From assembly GCF_010183535.1 (NCBI RefSeq), contig NC_071330.1:7607717-7671716 (forward strand): 64,000 nt of DNA, given 5' to 3'. Source of the DNA: Caenorhabditis remanei. Its lineage: Eukaryota > Nematoda > Chromadorea > Rhabditida > Rhabditidae. Under the pieces are notes generated by a model that worked only from the letters and a program-made list of their open reading frames with translations, was not told where the DNA came from and made no database searches. This document shows, in pieces, positions 1-13,226 of this stretch; position 1 is the first letter of the stretch; each line of letters starts with the position of its first letter. The translations under genes and the position numbers were made by a program.

Positions 1-3000
1 CCTGTCTGAATGATGACAATACAACAAGCAATCAAGACTGAACTACTCGATGAACCAATCGATTTCCAGATGAGAACAGTTTTAACAAATACTGGTGCAA
101 TCGTAATACTGATAGCAATAGGGAATAGAAGTTTTCGTAAAGAACACGAAATACTGTTTGGAGGAATAATAAAAGCAGGTGCACTCAATGAAAGGAATGC
201 CAATCCAAGGAATGTGATAGCCGTGAGATTACGGTATTCACTCACTGAGATAACTTTCAGATACATGCACATAAGGCATGTCAATGCAGAGAGAACTGAG
301 AATATAGTGAATATCATGATTTCCAGATCAGTCAGTGCTTTCACAATTGATGGTAATTGTTGTTTGATTGTACTCTTTGCCATTTCCTTTGCACATGTTG
401 ATTTTGGACAAGAAGATGACATCAGAAGAAAACTTCCACGCGCAGAAGGTGTTGCAGTGTCACTGCTATCTCGATATACATTCTGAATTGGATCAAATAT
501 TCCAATCTCGGAGAACTGTAGTCGATCTTCAACAAATTGGACACGATTGATACAGAGGGAAATGTCACGGAATCCGGTACTGTAATTGAAGGAAACAGCT
601 GGAAAATTTTGAAAATTAACAGCTGGGTGCAGGAAATAGCTTACGAATATCACTGAGATGATGAACAAAATCTAAATCAAGAATTGACTGATGAAATCCA
701 CTAAATGGATCATTGACACAATCAGAAAGAGAGATGACAAGAGCTCCTGGACAGACACGATCAACGAAAGATCGGAACGCTAATCCGATTGAGTGAACTG
801 AGAGTATTCAAATAGTTGCATTCTTGTTCTTTTTGAAACCTCACCTGCCAAAGAAATAGAAGAAACATCAACATCTGGAGCCACTTGAGAAATATTCAAT
901 GACTGAGTTGTTGCACATTCTCTGAAAAAATTAACATACATATAAACTCTATTTACAAGCTGTGAATACCTAGAGAAACTGTTTGAACCGCCCATGTCTT
1001 CACTATCCACGTGGCATTTGAAAGCTGCTGACCAGAACTGTTTCAACCAAAGATTGGGTAGGGATAACTTTGGAATGTTTTCAGTTAACTTTCTGATTTC
1101 TTCGTCATGATTGATTGGAGTTTTTGGAGAAATCTAAACGGCAATATAAGATAAATTAGACTGGAAAAAATCACAAACCGAAATCAAATGTTGTTCAAAT
1201 GTTGGCCAACTCTCAATAAATCTTCTGGAGGTTGTCCAGCGTTGATCTTGCATTGAAATGAACACAAAACGACCGGCAATCACCTAAAACTACATTTTGC
1301 ATAGTGAGCATAGTACAACTGTCTCACCATTTCAGATCGTAATGCTTTCGTCATCTGAATCCACGTGTCTTCTGATAATAGAGCAACTACAATTCGAGCC
1401 TCAGAGAGTAGCAATCTAGAACTACTTTTATTTATTCCCCACTTTAATGAATATCTCACCTCCTGACGACCATCTCAGCTACAATACTACTTGAATTCTT
1501 CACATGAATCGCCACTTCAACACACATTCCTTCCGATAGTGCTGCCTTTTGGATTTCAGTGACTGTTCTGTAAATGAGGAGAATGAAACTGAAAATTATT
1601 TGAAACTTACTCTGTATATTTTTCATCAAAGATGATATTGACACAAGTGCTTTGATAATGACGAACTGCCGATATAATTGATTGAATTGGAAGAGTCATT
1701 GAAGGAAGTGTTCCAGATGTTTGAGCCTAAAAGAGAAGAATTATATTGTTTTGATTTAAAAAAGATATCAACTTACAGCTGAATTTGTAGTGAAGAATGT
1801 ATTGATAACTGGAAGATTGAGTTGTCTCATAATTTGTTCAGTATTTGGCATATAGGTCGAATCATCTCGGATGATTGCAATCAAATCACTTCTCTGAATA
1901 TTGGTTCCTGATAAAAGTTCATACAGATTAGCTACGGAACGTAAATCTGTCGAACACGAATCCACGATTATTGCTCCAATATCAGCACCAATTTCTTTCA
2001 AAAGATTCGCTTCATTTATCTAAACATTGAATAATTGATTACTGAATGGCTGATTAAGAAACTTACAGTTTTCAGAGCTTCCAAAAATGCAGCCATTCTA
2101 ACAATTGCATTTAAATCTATCTCTCCACATTCGAAATTCTGAAAAGAAAGATAATGGAAACAGTTACTCAGAACACTAATATACCTGATGACCAGTTGAT
2201 TGATGGATCGGAAGAATAGCAAGAATATAAAGACGTCGAGAAGATGGAATAATGAGCACATCATTCAGAAGTCGATGAGAAAGAACTGATAATTGAGCAG
2301 AGTCAAAAGAGGTGGCTGACGATTTGGACGATCTAAAAAAATATACAAAATTTCCAAATTTACCTCAATATTTTTCGAACTACTTGTTAATTTCGTTATT
2401 TAGGACAACTGGGAGTACTAATTGAAAAATTTCAAGAAATCAGACGCTAGCTTCAGTAGCATTTTATGATTTCACTAACTTCGGGAAACGAGACACTCAC
2501 TTTTGATTCACTTTTGATGGTTTTGGATTCTTTGATAACTTCATTGGAGATTTTGATGTGGTCCACAATGTTTCAGTATTTCTCTTCGTAGTCATTTTTG
2601 TTGTCGGATATGTTGCTGGTTTCGTAGTGGTGGACGTTGTCGTTGTTGTAGTTGTTGATGGGAATGTACTTGGATTCTGGTAGCTTTGGAATGAAATTGT
2701 ACTGGGTGGACTTGATGGATTTGTTGCATAAGTTGGATTCCATGGTACTTGAGGTACTGTAGATTGAACTTGCTGTGTTTGTGGTTGCCAAAATGCACCA
2801 CTCGAAGCAAGACCAGATTTCGAAGCTAAATTAGCCATTGGAAAATCAACAAAGTTCTTTGGAGGATTCACGAAAATATCAGTATATGGATTGATGGCTG
2901 CTTGAGCTTGACTCAACATCTGTGGATCAATTGTAGGCAGTGCATTGTTGATGATTTGACGATAATTATTAGAACGAAAATCCAGTGATTCAACTTGAAA

Positions 3001-3039
3001 TACTACTAGAAATAAAAGGCAAAATACCAGTTTGATCAT
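1..3039 (-). CDS. Class C G-protein-coupled receptor with Ser/Thr/Pro-rich N-terminal extension (partial, C-terminus off the left edge)
   Basis: About twelve exons read from 3039 down to 1. The first (2501-3039) starts with a signal peptide ([18 protein letters not shown]) and runs into a Ser/Thr/Pro-rich stretch with long threonine runs. It joins in phase to exon 2185-2332. From there the protein looks like the ligand-binding bilobed domain of metabotropic glutamate/GABA-B receptors: '[11 protein letters not shown]', then '[12 protein letters not shown]' (2067-2139), then '[19 protein letters not shown]' (about 1779-2019). Exons between about 1730 and 500 continue this domain. The last part (1 to about 615) encodes at least three membrane segments and the start of a fourth. 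Only two cysteines (SSCPKSTC) sit between ligand domain and TM1, so the nine-cysteine linker of mGluRs appears absent, as in GABA-B receptors. Ligand unknown. The family is confident; the orthologue is not named. It points the same way as unc-86, about 2 kb downstream of that gene. Confidence 0.85.
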
Positions 3040-5074
3040 CTTAGTCTCTTGTCCAGAAGACTAGACGAAAACAAGAAGAACCAAAAACGAAATTGGAGGA
3101 AAAAAGGGCGAGAGAGAAAGTAGGAGAGAAGGGATTCAAAACAATGCTCAGCGTCTTCGGACAGAAAGGAGGAGCCGCCTGTTTGGTCACTTTTTGTGTT
3201 TGCGAGGAGCCGTATTTCTGTCGATTCTTTTCGTCAGATTAGGCGGGTTAACAAGCAGGTTGCCACCGACAAAAACCCCCACCCGAAACAATACAATAAT
3301 GCATGGGATGGGGAGAGAAATGGAAAAACAGAATGTCGATTCGAAAAAGTCGATTGCAGATCTGCTAGGTGAAATGGAGTCAGAAATAAAACTGTGATAA
3401 CGAGAACTGTTTTTTGATTGAGAAAATGAAAAATTTTCAGAATCGCCAATTCAGTGTTGTGTGGTCTGAATTGATACATGAAAATCTTCGAACCTTTTCA
3501 GAATTGTGATTTCCAAAGAAATTTTCCAAACTAAAAAAAACGATTTTAGTAGCAGCACATGTATGCGAAGTAATAAATTAACTTGTCTTTTATTTTCCTG
3601 AAACTTAATATTTCTCATAAGTATCCAGACTTCCTAATTCGCAACATCTCAATGAACACCTGTTTTTTTCTGATCTAATTGTGAAAAGAAATGTGCAAAC
3701 AGTGGTCGCCGTTAAATCAATTAATCGACCTTTCTTCGCTCCGATTCCGAATTCATTGTTTTCGTTTTCTCCGCTAGGAAGCAGCTTCAACTTTCCATTT
3801 GTTTGTTGTTTCTTTTCACCCTATTCTTTGTTCATAGTTTTGTAATCTTTTGAGATTAACAAATTATTCAATATTCATGTTATTTTTGTTATTCACCGTA
3901 TTTTTCATTTTTGATTCTTAACGGATTTGGTATTTCTGACAGTTGTGAAAACTTTTCCTGTACGATTTCAATGTCAGCTCGAAATACTTCTGGCCTACCG
4001 TTTAAAAGTTATTGTTTTATCGATGATACGTCAGAACGAATTCCGCTTTGACCTAGAGTAGTTATGAATTTCATCCGTTCTCTTCTTATTGTCGAAAGAA
4101 AGATTCAAATCTTTTACAGAGATTATAATTAGCTCATTTTCTGAACCGCCATCGTTCTTCTCTCTAAAAAAAGCTCAAAGTCTCTCCCTCCGTATATTTT
4201 CTATTCATTCTTCTTCAATTATTAATTGACCTATAAAATTTTCATATTATTCCTTTTTCTTCATTCATTTCTCTCCACTTCGTTTCCTTGTTGTTCGACT
4301 GATATTCTGTGCTTTGTCTCTTCTGTTTCAGATGTTTCCCGTCCAGAACCTAAAACCTCTTTCACCCCCCCGGAAAAAAGATTTTCGTGAGCCTTGAAGC
4401 TTCAAATATCCAATGTATTTTGCACCATCCTGTCTTCCTTCCTTCTCTTCAATATACGAAACAGTATAGAGAATCGAGAGAGATGAGAGAAATGGCAGAA
4501 GGCCGAAGTACTGAAATATTCATCAACCTGTGTGAGGATGGATGCGTGTAAGGAAAAAGAAGAGACTCTCTTCTGTTGTGTGTGAGCAAACGACGAAACG
4601 ATTACGGTAGTTGTATTTGAACATCGTTAACTGGTGTTGGTTTGTGGAGGAGAAGAAAAAGAAAAAGGACAAGAATTGAAAATGAAGACGTCGACAGAAA
4701 AGGAATGAGAAAAAGAGAAGAGATTTCCTGTTGGATTTTATTTTATTGGCTGAATTCAAAGAGCCATTACAATTCGATGCGAAGGAAGTATTTTAGAGAA
4801 AATTTAGGAAGGAAAATACAGAAATAGAGACAAAAAGGAGATCAATGAGTAGTAAGAGGAAGAAAAAGAAAAGAAGAGTAACATAATAATACCCATGGAA
4901 AAAAGAATTCTTGTTGGAAATGGCTAGTTTTGAAACAATTTCAAAGCAATTCGAGGAAAAAAGAAACAAAAAGAGCGAATTCCAACTTTAAACTAATATT
5001 TGGAACTCAATGTTCCATTGATAAATCAAAAAAGTACACAACGAACTTCCATAACAAATGATAAAAATATTAGA
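3040..5074. other. Intergenic, upstream of the class C GPCR and downstream of unc-86
   Basis: Both neighbours are on the minus strand, so this 2-kb stretch should hold the 3' UTR of unc-86 on its right and the promoter of the receptor gene on its left. It is A/T-rich with pyrimidine and purine tracts. Only short open frames occur and none has flanking splice signals or recognisable protein sequence. I see no RNA gene. Confidence 0.6.
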
Positions 5075-7737
5075 TTAATCGAAGAATCCAGGAATACCAT
5101 TATAGGCTCCTTGTCCCTGTTTCAAATTATTGTTTGAATTGTTTCCAGTGACCACAGGCATCACCCGGGGACCCATCACTGCAGCTGCACTTCTAGCACG
5201 AAATTGTGAACGGAAATCTCTGAAAACTGAATGAAATAGAAAACAATGTTCTCTTTTGGATCATAAATTCTCACCTTTTTTGTTTTTGTCTCTGATTACA
5301 GAACCATACGCGAACAACATTCTTTTTCAGGTCAAGACGATCAGCAATTGAAGCGATTCGTTCTCCAGATGGACGTGGCTGTTGTCTGTAATCAAAACAG
5401 ATATGTAACAAATCTTGAAAATTCTGAAGCTCACTTGAAAAACTGTTCCAATTCTCTTTTCTCAGGTGCAGCTATGCTTGTTCTCTTTCTTTTTTTATCT
5501 GTATTCGGAAGAATTCCATTGATATCTCCGATTGTATCTTTCTGTTTCATGGCTTCTTCTGCTTTTTCCAACCAAGAATGTAGAATTGGTTTGAGAGCAA
5601 CCATATTGTTATGGGATAGAGTTAGAGACTCAAAACGGCAAATTGTCGACTGTGAGAGTGATCCAACTCCCGGCATTTTCAGATGAGCAAGAGCTTTTCC
5701 GACATCAGCCTAAACATGAAATCATTTTTCTATCCTTCAAAATGTATTCTTTTTCCCGCCTAATGTTGACCTCAAGTCATTCAAAATCTCACCTGAGTAA
5801 CTCCTAATTTAATTCTCCGTTGCTTGAAATGCTCAGCAAATGTTTCCAATTGTCTCGGATCAGTTTCTAGTTCAGAAGTAGGTGGAGCAATGGGATATCG
5901 AGTGATATTACTGGAGCTGGAGATCGAAGAAGTTGTGAAATGTTGAGTCATATGGCTCATATTGTATTGGAATTGTGGTGGAGCTCCATAGGTTTGCATT
6001 GCCATAACCTGTTGAAGAGGTGTCATCTGATCTTCAGAAGACGTAGGTACAACAACAGAAGCATCAAACGGTTCGGAAGAACTTGGAAGTCCTTGATAGA
6101 TATTTGTGGCAGCTGAATTGTCATGAATTCCGGAAAAGTAGTTGCTATAGCTGAAAAGGGCAAATAAACGAATAGACTCGAGATTCAAAAAGTGAATTAC
6201 GTGAACATATCATGTGGTCTCATCAATGGATTTGTCAGCTGTTGCACATTTTTAACATCAATATCAGCGAGAGCAGCAGCTCTTGCATTGAGAAGTGGAT
6301 CATCGAATGATCCGAAGAGACTGTTGTTGAACTGCAATTCAATAATCTTCATGAAATCAAAATGAAGAATGAAACAAATGGAATAAGTGAGGTGGGGGAG
6401 GTGACAACTCCTTCACAATTGCGTCAATCCATTCCCTTCTATTTTTAATTTTCACCTGTTCTCCTTCCCCAAATTGGAACTGAAACATTCAGAAAACACG
6501 TTGATCCCACTACTACTAAAATTTAATATTTCATGTTTTAAACGGAAGAAAAAAGCAACAAAACACCATTGATATCACGAAGAAGAATGAGATATTCAAT
6601 GAGTTTCTAGCTGCCTTTTAACGGCCCGCTGAAAAATTAATGGAGCTTGAAGTTAATTATTAAACAGGGTTCGCTTTGAGCTGAATTTTTTGAGACACAT
6701 GAGTATGAAATGAGATTAATTAATTGGAAATTGTGGCATAATGGGAAGCAAAAAATGGATGTACTTTTTGGAAAAGAAACAGTTTTGATTGAGTTTTTCA
6801 TTTTTGAAGAGAGCATTTAATGATGAATATGATCAAATCGGAAAATGAGAGATTAGAAAAACCCCTAATTACTTCTTATTTGAAATCAACATGTAGTGAT
6901 TTCTAGAACACGACTCTGAAAACAGACTGTCAAGTTTTAAGCCTATTTGAAAGCGTATGCTTCCAGTGTGTGTACCAACTGAACGGTGCAAAATTTTCCG
7001 ATAGATTCAGATGTTGGATTCGAAATCTTTCCTGTATTCCTAGAAACTCGAAAAGGTGACAGGTTAGAGAAGATACGTGTTCTGGAATGCTTCATAAAGA
7101 AATACGGCAACCAAAACTCTAAATTAGAGACAGGTAACAGTTTGATTTGTAATATGGGGGATTGTTCTTAGGACTTGGAGAATGTGAAGTGGAACAACTT
7201 TTGGCAACCTTCACATTCCTTCAAAAGTTCAACAAAATGTCATTTCTGCCTGGCAATGATCAAGACGATAACACCAAAACTAAGACTTTCTTAATTTGAA
7301 AATCTGTGATGTCTAACTGTCTTTTAGATATTCGGATTGATCAAAACCGTAGCAATGTTTCCACGAGAAAAACGAAAAAATGAGAAGCTAAGCGGTTGTG
7401 GAGCATCACAAGTAAGCAGATAGGGGAGCTCACAGTGAGTGAGAGAGAGAGACTGACCTACCTAAAAATTCACTTAACTTAATATTCAATAAGGCTTGGC
7501 GGGGACCCCTGCAACGGGGGGCTCTAGTAGACACACATACAAAGAATGAATATTTGATAAAAACGAGCCGAGTCTCTAATCAACAATTCAATGAATAAAT
7601 CCGTAACGCATGGAAAGTCAGCTGGCCCTCCAACTTGTCTACAGTATCAACCCATTTCAGAAGACATCTTTCAGACTTACAGGTTGCATCTTTGAAGCGG
7701 TTGTCGTCGTCGTCGGTACGGGTGCGGTGTTCTGCAT
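5075..7737 (-). CDS. unc-86: POU class IV (Brn-3 type) homeodomain transcription factor UNC-86
   Basis: Six exons (7681-7737, 6201-6331, 5793-6150, 5435-5709, 5275-5385, 5075-5219) sum to 1077 bp, 358 residues. Start: exon 1 begins [12 protein letters not shown] and splices into [20 protein letters not shown]; a second in-frame ATG follows 16 codons later. The POU-specific domain starts at [20 protein letters not shown] and includes [20 protein letters not shown]. The homeodomain starts at [20 protein letters not shown] and ends with the recognition helix [15 protein letters not shown]. In C. elegans this protein specifies neuronal lineages and touch-receptor fate, partnering the LIM factor MEC-3, and maintains its own expression. 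The 1349-bp first intron is far longer than the others and is a likely regulatory region. The mouse relatives are Brn3a/b/c. Confidence 0.97.
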
Positions 7738-10700
7738 GTCCGTGTGGAAGAAGAGCTCAAAGCGAGGAGGAGACAGATGTGTACGGAAAAAAGGGATAGA
7801 GAGAGTCCTGTCTCTCTGTCTCTCTCTTGGTCTCCACCCCCTTTAGGCTGTGACCAGAGGGTCCGTCGAATGCTCATTGGTGAAGAAGTATACGGTAGGA
7901 AATATCTTCTCTAAATTGGCCACGCCCCCTCCCATTTTCAGAACCTTGATTTTAGACACAACGAAGTGGGTGGGACCTCAAGAGAGGGAAGAAAAAAGAG
8001 AGTTGAATTAAAAATGGAGCCGAGTGATGAAATATTAAAGCCGACAGAAGGGGACCGGAGAAGGAAAAAGAAAAAGGCAACTGGAATCGATGTGTCTCTT
8101 TTCACTTCATTCAATTCCTCACTTCTTTCAGTTCACGATATAGTTTTGGATCCTCTCATTTCCACTTTTATTCGATCTCTCTAGTTAGAAAACTAAGTGT
8201 TAATCCAGTACTGTTCTGATTCACTGTGTCAGAATATCTTCATAAGAATACTGTAAAAAAGAATAACGTGTTAAATGTGATGAAGTTCGCTCCACAAATC
8301 TTATTTTTACTCCTTTCGACAGACTCCGCCTCCTACTGTAACTTTGAGAAGAACTGGTATACTGAGTTTTTAGAATGAACAGATTCCAAACAAATTCTGT
8401 TCAGGTTTTGAACAGCCTGTTGATCCTTACATTGCCAGACCACTCATTATGAAAGTTTCTCAAAATCTTCATCCCTAGATACCGAAAATCGTTCGTTTTT
8501 TGTCATAGTTCTTATAAAAAACGATGTTTTCTAGGTTCAAAGATTCCTACATTGCTTGATGCCTACTGCATTTTTCAGATTTTTGTTGTCTATTTTGGAT
8601 AGTTTTCACTCCGGATCTTTGTCATTCTTTGATTAAATTATCTTTTGTTTCGATAGAGCGGAGGCAAGAAACGGTTGTTTCCTGGTTTTAGATGATCATG
8701 TATGTTTGATAAAATGAAGAATGTAATTGTCTCTATAACATTGAGAAGTCATTCTCATAATTCTTCACGATAATTTGAAATAAATCTTCTAAATCTCACG
8801 ATCTTCTAAATCAAGTTCCGATCAAAACAGCAGAAAATTGGAGTTTTGTTTCCAACTCTCGTTCCTACCGTAATCTGTTTTTCGTACTTTTTTATCCTGC
8901 TCTATTCTATTCTCTTTCTTCCATTTTTTCCTTTTCAAAGTTTTTGTTCTTCTTCCTTTTATTCTATCTTCCCCTTTTTTCTTCTTTTTTCCTACCGTAT
9001 CATACAAGGAAAACGAAGAAAAAGAAGAAGAAGAAGAAGGAGGAGGAGGTTAAACGAAAAGGGAAAAAAGAGAGGATGGATGAGAAAAGACACGGCGTCG
9101 TCGCCGTCGTTGTCGCCGTTGAGCAAGAAGAGTCATACATTAATAATAAGGTGGTGTGGGAAGAGAAAACCAGTTTAGACTACGATCGGGCACAAGGATT
9201 TCAAGAAAAAACGGAGAAGGGGTTCTTCATGAAAATTTTAGCTCAAAACCCCATAGATTTATTTATTTGAAGATTACAAATTCAGCTACACTTGAAACTT
9301 TCTTTCATTTTGAATAGGACCTCAGATTGTCAGGGGGCAAGAATATCCACGATTCTCCAACCCATGTTTCACTTAGCGTTCAAAATTGGAAAAACAAACT
9401 TTAAGACAATACCGAATCCATATTTGTGGTAGCTTTCACATAAAATAAAATAAAAAATACTCGTTTCCACCTAAACACATTATTTTCCACCCATAGGAAT
9501 AGTTTTAGACAATTCGAAACATGAATACCGTATACCGGCACTCCAGGTTTTAAGTATATGCAATTTTATGAGCTTTTTTGAGTTATTTATGAACAAAGTT
9601 CTTGATTTTGACAGAACTTCACAATAAAAAGTTGTGAAGGAATAACATTCGAAAGATTTTCTGTTTTTGACTCTATCTCATTCACTTTTGACACTTCACT
9701 CAATTAGTCTTTTCTGGCTCTTCTCCTTTTCATTGTTCTCAAGTACTTCAAGCTGCACCTGTTCTGAGTCTCTTTCCTTTCAATACTGCTTCATAATGCG
9801 CCAAATCCGTGTCTCATTCATCGGTTCCTATATTCTCACGCTTCAGATGAGCACACACAATACTGTGAAAACGAGTGAATGAGAGTGAAAGAGCACACAC
9901 CAGATGGGTGTATTCCGGCTGAGGTATTTCAGTTGGTGAGCCATTTCAATTGACATCCCACACGACATGACACGTTGCGGAGATGTAGAAGAAGACAGCT
10001 TCTTCTGGAGTGTTTAGTAGAATGATGGCCGGGAGAAATAGTGTGTGATACAACGGAGACGCAGACAACTAATTTGGAAGATGAGGAATGAATGAAAAGC
10101 AACATGTTGCACTCGTCTTCCCCCTTCTTCATTTCGTGACTGACTCCAATCATAACTTTTCCAAATTGATATCAAGAAGATGGGGGACTATGGAAAGTAT
10201 CATCAGCTGGCTGGTGGCTAATTTTGTTTGACCAAGAGATTAGAAGAAGAAGATTATCGCGGATATAACGAGCAGATGATAGCTACTACTTACTACATTA
10301 TCTGTGCAAATACAGTAGTTAACAAGCGAATTATGAGCATGATCAGGTTAGAAGAAAGGGATTCGTTGTAACAGTTTTCACAGTTGAACGTGACCTTTTT
10401 TCAGACTAGAACTATTCTGTAACACGATTTTCAATATGACAAATGGTTCTGACTCCATTCCAACGTATCCTAACGTATGCGCACTAAATTGAGTAATAAT
10501 ATTTCATGTTACCATTAAACCGTTTTGCGGTGGCAACATGTGTTCTCGTGATATACGCCCATTTTGTAGTCATTTGTCAGTTTATGAGGTAGAGAAGGGG
10601 AGAAAGCCGCCAATAGAAACGGCGGCGAATTGGAAGAGGACAAGAAGAGAAAGGTGTACAAAAGCCAGAAGCCGTTAGTGGGGTAATTATAGAAATATGA

Positions 10701-11577
10701 ACAGAAAGAGAATGAAATGGTTTTATGTTTTTGTAAAATCCAGGGTCCAGCTGCCAGATTTACTGTTTCAGTGTGCAAAATCTGGAATTAGAGAAGATGG
10801 AATAATATTTTAGATTTCAGACCGATACCTCCAAGTTGTGAATCAGAAGTTTTTGATCGCCCATATGTGATAAAATTGTAATTTTGGTAACCTACATTAT
10901 GTGAGAAATGTGAGAGATTTCATTTTGAAGTTCCCAACTATTTTCAGACCTTCAAATTCCAACTTCAACCTCTAGACCACTCAAAAGTTTCTTCCTTTCA
11001 ATGCACTCGATGTTAATCTTCAGAAGAAAATGTCAGTTACTATGCCAATATTTACCTGACAGCTGGAGATACTGTACATGACTTTAGATACACATCGAAG
11101 ATATTTTATAACTTGTAATCCTTTCGAACATCTGTCATCTCATGACCTGAATAGCTAATTTGATAACAATACATTCAATGGAATCTATGAAGTGCCACGC
11201 CGACAACAGACATTTGACATAATTCGGGAGCAGGAATCAATGATGACAGCCGTCTTTTGATGTCTTTGTGCTTATGCAACATTACATGTACCGATCCATT
11301 TCGGGAAAAGGGAGAAGGAAAAGAAATAATTGCCTTCCTATTGTGATGGGAGAAGGCGATCGTAATTGATACGGTTTATGGACTGTCATATTACCCAGCA
11401 TGATCATAATGAGTCGGGTTTAAGAGTCTGTGAAAAAGATAGGGATGAATGTGCGTGTGTAGACTTGTGTAACACATTTGTCCAATCTCCCGATTACGGT
11501 AGTACAGTAAGTGTTCAAAGTGATGAAACCGAACATTTTTCAAATCGATAGGAGAATGAAGAGCATTTCAGAGTGGA

Positions 11578-11590
11578 TTATGCATATTCA
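11578..11590. promoter_or_regulatory. Candidate POU-factor binding site
   Basis: ATTATGCATATTC contains the TATGCATA core that POU-specific domains bind. It lies 3.8 kb upstream of the unc-86 start. Motif match only; such octamers also occur by chance in A/T-rich DNA. Confidence 0.25.
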
Positions 11591-12477
11591 CACTCTTTGT
11601 TCAAATCTTCTGTTTTTTAAACCGATCTTTTAATACTGTCGTGAACCTAATTACAAAAGATAATCCTTAAACCAATTAACCAGATAACCGTCGTTTTCAT
11701 TTATCCGCTTCCTCCTCATCATCTTTTTATCCTCTAAATCTTCCGATGCAGAATGGTATGTTTTTCGGAAGATTGTTATCGACAGGTGTCTTGACTCGCG
11801 CATTTTCGGGTTCTTTTGGAACCTATTGACGGTCAACTGAAAGCGTGGAGCATCCGAGCGAAAACAAGCAGGTGACTGGGTGAAGATGAGGAAATACAAT
11901 GAAGGTACGACAATTATGAGAGAAAGAAAAAGAGGATGTTCCATAAATAAACATTTCCGGATTTAAATAGAATATCTGGGGAGATAAATTCCATTATTGC
12001 TTTTTTGGTGAGACAGTGAAGAGTAGATGGATGGAGAAGAGTGAAAATGTTAAGTAAAAGACACTTTATTTTCATTACAAGGTCTCCCAGTCTCCGAAAA
12101 AAACTGCAATGAAACTCGTGGTCTACCTTCATAAAACCAACATTTTGTAAGCGGATACCTCACAAAATTCGAATAAAAGTTTGGAAAATCATGATTGTTT
12201 ACCTAGAAAAAACAAGAAAATCAGAGCAGGTACATTCGTGTATTTGCGGTCGTTACAGAGCATAAAAAGAGAGAATCGACATTGTGGAAACCACCATGAC
12301 TTTGAAAAAATGGAACTATTCAGCTACACTGAAAATGCTGTGAAAGGAAAAGAGTATGAAAGGTTTTCAGTTGGATCACTCAGTTTTGTCGTCTTCGGGA
12401 TCATCACTCGTATTGTTTTTCTCATATTCAAACATCGTTTCTACAAGTGCTTTTGATAATTCTCCGGAACAAACTAG

Positions 12478-12493
12478 CATATGCATATGAATA
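12478..12493. promoter_or_regulatory. Candidate palindromic POU dimer site
   Basis: GCATATGCATATGAAT contains the 12-bp perfect palindrome CATATGCATATG, which resembles palindromic sites that bind POU dimers. It is 4.7 kb upstream of unc-86 and 0.75 kb upstream of mob-4. Motif match only. Confidence 0.3.
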
Positions 12494-13226
12494 GGCCTCT
12501 TCGAGGATACATCTAGGTATTTCATATTGTTGATGTTTCAAGAAGAACGGGGGGAAATGATTTTAAACCTTACTGCATCCCGAATTCATAAAGAAGAAGA
12601 ATGTAAATGGAATGGGCCAACATAAATTAGTGAAAAGCCTATGAATCGCGAAAGGAAAACGTACAGTTCAAAAAGTACGGTGAAATTGCGTTCATCCGTG
12701 CTCACTTCTCTGATCCAAAGTTTTTCATATAGTTTTTCATAGAATCCTTTATGGACCCATCAGAGGAGTAATCAGTGCCTAAAAATATTACACGAAAATA
12801 TTTTCAGTTCTTGAAACGTTAAAAAACGGATAGTTGTTCAATATAGGTATCCCTTGAATGATGTATTCCTACAACGTTCGTGCACGTACCCGTTGAACAC
12901 CACCCCAGATAAATCCTTTTTAACTTGTTCTTCGTAAGCAAGTGCACCACTTGATTATTTTTCTGGGAAAGAACTCTTTTACGATGTAAATCAGGAGCAT
13001 ATTCCTATTTACGCTACAAATCACTTTTGTGTTGCTGAACTGAATACAAACGACATTCCGTAATTCCGCTGGCTAAACAACACGCGCACGTCGCACTAGT
13101 GGCGCGTCACGGCCTCATTTTTTCTCGCTGAGCCACATTTTTTCCACTATTTCCCACCTCATAACACGTGTTTCCATATCTCCGACGGGTTTGAAAACTA
13201 ATAAATTATAGTTTTAAGTTTCAAAC

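Larger units (their letters stand above)
7738..13226. promoter_or_regulatory. Long gene-free upstream region between unc-86 and mob-4
   Basis: About 5.5 kb separates the unc-86 start (minus strand) from the mob-4 start (plus strand). Open frames are short, mostly from low-complexity purine or pyrimidine tracts, and none has convincing splice signals. It contains a GAA/GGA microsatellite near 9018-9050, a TC-rich stretch near 8880-9000, and several POU-like octamer motifs (see separate entries). In C. elegans, unc-86 is controlled by several kilobases of 5' sequence. By position this is the equivalent, with the last few hundred bases also serving mob-4. Confidence 0.6.

Noticed and set aside
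8846..9270. Overlapping 108-110-codon frames upstream of unc-86
   Set aside because: Made of a pyrimidine tract followed by a GAA/GGA microsatellite; low-complexity in every frame.
12181..12456. 91-codon plus-strand frame
   Set aside because: No acceptor or donor, no motif, and isolated in the unc-86 upstream region.
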